Origin: Atopobium sp.
Lineage (GTDB): Bacteria; Actinomycetota; Coriobacteriia; Coriobacteriales; Atopobiaceae
Direction: 5' to 3'
Assembly (NCBI GenBank): GCA_022732885.1
Contig: JAIJTS010000018.1
Location: forward strand, 1 to 32,174
Length of the DNA stretch: 32,174 nt
Each line of letters opens with the position of its first letter. Positions within the stretch are counted from its first letter, which is position 1. Positions 30,917 through 32,174 of the stretch are shown piece after piece. Under the pieces are notes generated by a model. It had not been told where the DNA came from, did no database searches, and saw only the letters and a program-made list of their open reading frames with translations. The translations under genes were made by a program, and so were the position numbers.

Positions 30917-31968
30917 CAGGTCGCACAAGAATAAATCCTGTCCAGTTCGGCCTCGAAGAGTTCATCCGGTGTTCGGTATCCGAGAAGCTTCCGTGGCAAC
31001 CCATTACACCAGAGTTCGATCTGAGCTATCTGCTCATTGGAATAGCTGTCGATCCGTTTTCCTTTCGGAATAAACCTACGAATTAATCCGTTATGGCGCT
31101 CCACCGATCCTTTCTCGCAGGATGTGTAGGGATGGGCAAAATAGACCAGTGTTTTACTCAGAGTCTCTAAATCAGATAGTGTCGAAAACTCGGAACCGTT
31201 GTCTGTGGTGATTGTCTTAAAGACATCATCCCAGTGTTCTTCAAATTGAGAATGAACTGTTGATAGAGCATTCATGACGCTGTTCGGATTACGACCGGGG
31301 ATGCGAATCATCCAGTACTCCCTGGTCTTTCGCTCAATCATGGTCAATAGGGCATCATCGTTATTATTTTTTGAGTCGATAACAAGATCTGCTTCCCAAT
31401 GTCCAAACTCCTTACGGTCATTTACAGATGCTGGGCGTTCTTCAATGCTCCGACCGAGAATTCGCTTATTTTTATGAACCTGTATTTTTTTAGGTGACCT
31501 GCGAAGTTTTTCCGGAAGATCGATGTTCTTGATTCCAAGAAGTCCGAGATCAATGTAACCATAAAGTGTTTTTGTACAGACAATCTGATCTCTGGTGAAT
31601 AATTCATTTTTCAAGGCACGGCCTACACAAGCATCAAGTGACCATCCTTCTTCGAAGAACTTCTGCTCTACAAAAGAGATGAAGTTAGATTTCTAGAAAA
31701 AGTCATAGTGCCGGCAGCATGACTGGCGATTTCGCTCATAAGCATCTTGACCAGCAGTGGCTTTATAACGGAGGATATTTCCTTTGTATAGTGACACAGT
31801 TCCGCGCTTGATCTCATTTCGAACGGTGTTCGGTGCGCAGCCAATTTCCTTGGCAATCCTGTTAGGACTCCATCCATCTTTGAGTCGAGTCTGAATCAAA
31901 ACACGGCACTCAAATGTAAGATGTTGTCCTTTTCTGTGCTCATTTGCGGTATAATGTAAGTGGTCCAT
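30916..31968 (-). pseudogene. IS30-family transposase interrupted by an in-frame TAG
   Basis: DDE transposase of IS30 type, 350 codons if the stop is read through. The N-terminal HTH_38 domain (HLTFECRVLIQTRLKDGWSPNRIAKEIGCAPNTVRNEIKRG) is followed by the catalytic core with D194 (HWEADLVI), D256 (TTDNGSEF) and E290 (VERHNG), a DD(33)E spacing as expected for IS30. A TAG at 31693-31695 (codon 92) splits the frame after RHYDFF; the frame continues unchanged as KSNFISFVEQKFFEEGWSLDACVGRA. From memory of related transposases this site usually holds Glu, so a GAG-to-TAG change is likely. AAGGAG precedes the ATG at 31966-31968. No promoter of its own is needed if read from outside. Confidence 0.85.
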
Positions 31969-32030
31969 AGGGATTTTCTCCTTGTGAATAAAGTTTAGTC
32001 ACTTACATTCTACCAAAGGAAGAGAGCCGT

Positions 32031-32071
32031 ATGGACTTTTTGTATTACTTGTTCAACTTGATTTTACAATT
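32031..32071 (-). repeat. right terminal inverted repeat of the IS30-like element
   Basis: Reverse complement of the left repeat with the same core. Beyond it, 32072-32174 is AT-rich with no recognisable gene. Confidence 0.7.
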
Positions 32072-32174
32072 CATCAAATCAAAATCATAGCATCTAAAAT
32101 AGAAAAGGTATATTCACAAAGAATGACTGTATAAAATAAAAAGCACTTTATGGTATAACTCTATCTCTATTACA

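Larger units (their letters stand above)
30875..32071 (-). mobile_element. IS30-family insertion sequence
   Basis: About 1.2 kb element with one IS30-type transposase frame reading leftward. Imperfect terminal repeats bound it, sharing the core CAAGTTGAACA: left about 30875-30916, right about 32031-32071 (inverted). The exact ends and any 2-4 bp target duplication cannot be fixed by eye. The transposase is interrupted, so the copy is probably not autonomous. Confidence 0.82.

Noticed and set aside
1..32174. CRISPR arrays, rRNA and tRNA genes
   Set aside because: No regularly spaced repeats, cloverleaf structures or rRNA-like stretches were seen anywhere in the window.

Overview
The window looks like a chromosomal segment of a low-to-moderate-GC member of the Coriobacteriia, probably Atopobiaceae (Atopobium/Lancefieldella/Olsenella relatives). 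This is an inference from gene content, not a database match. The base composition looks mid-40s percent GC by eye. The supporting genes are a Bacillus-like tmk-holB-ricT order, an archaeal-type topoisomerase I, a minimal TatA/TatC pair, glutamine synthetase type III and an Asp-specific class I aminotransferase. Most genes lie on the minus strand.

Reading the minus strand from right to left, positions 1-8097 hold one long housekeeping operon: tmk, holB, ricT, queD, a GH5-like protein, rsmI, metG and rsmA (rsmA runs off the left edge). Stop/start overlaps (ricT/queD and GH5/rsmI share one base, holB/ricT overlap 22 bp) point to co-transcription and coupling. It mixes dTMP supply, clamp loading, RNA-decay/signalling (RicT), queuosine precursor synthesis, rRNA methylation and tRNA charging. 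The GH5-like protein lacks the family's nucleophile.

Positions 8250-12302 hold tatA-tatC-topA, bounded by an intrinsic terminator at each end. Positions 12324-13421 hold a TPR membrane protein followed by a STAS anti-anti-sigma-like protein.

Positions about 13.5-17.6 kb are a decayed, more AT-rich integrated element. It contains a frameshifted tyrosine integrase, a lipoprotein, a 26-residue membrane microprotein missed by length-filtered gene calling, two large palindromes 40 bp apart, a class II Fic protein, a 3' fragment of an S24 repressor, and a stand-alone HSDR_N-type nuclease. The element retains toxin/defence-like genes while its integrase and repressor are broken.

Positions 17.7-30.7 kb return to core genes: an aspartate aminotransferase, a small conserved-looking protein, nhaA, a DegV fatty-acid-binding protein, rnhA and polA (one operon), glutamine synthetase III, a membrane-anchored solute-binding protein, mntP and a Zn-dependent phospholipase C family protein. 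Two convergent intergenic regions carry inverted pairs of the octamer GGCGAGAA, which is strongly over-represented across the window by hand count.

The right end holds a dense cluster of inverted repeats (30671-30862) of unknown nature, followed by an IS30-family element (about 30875-32071) whose transposase is interrupted by one in-frame amber codon.
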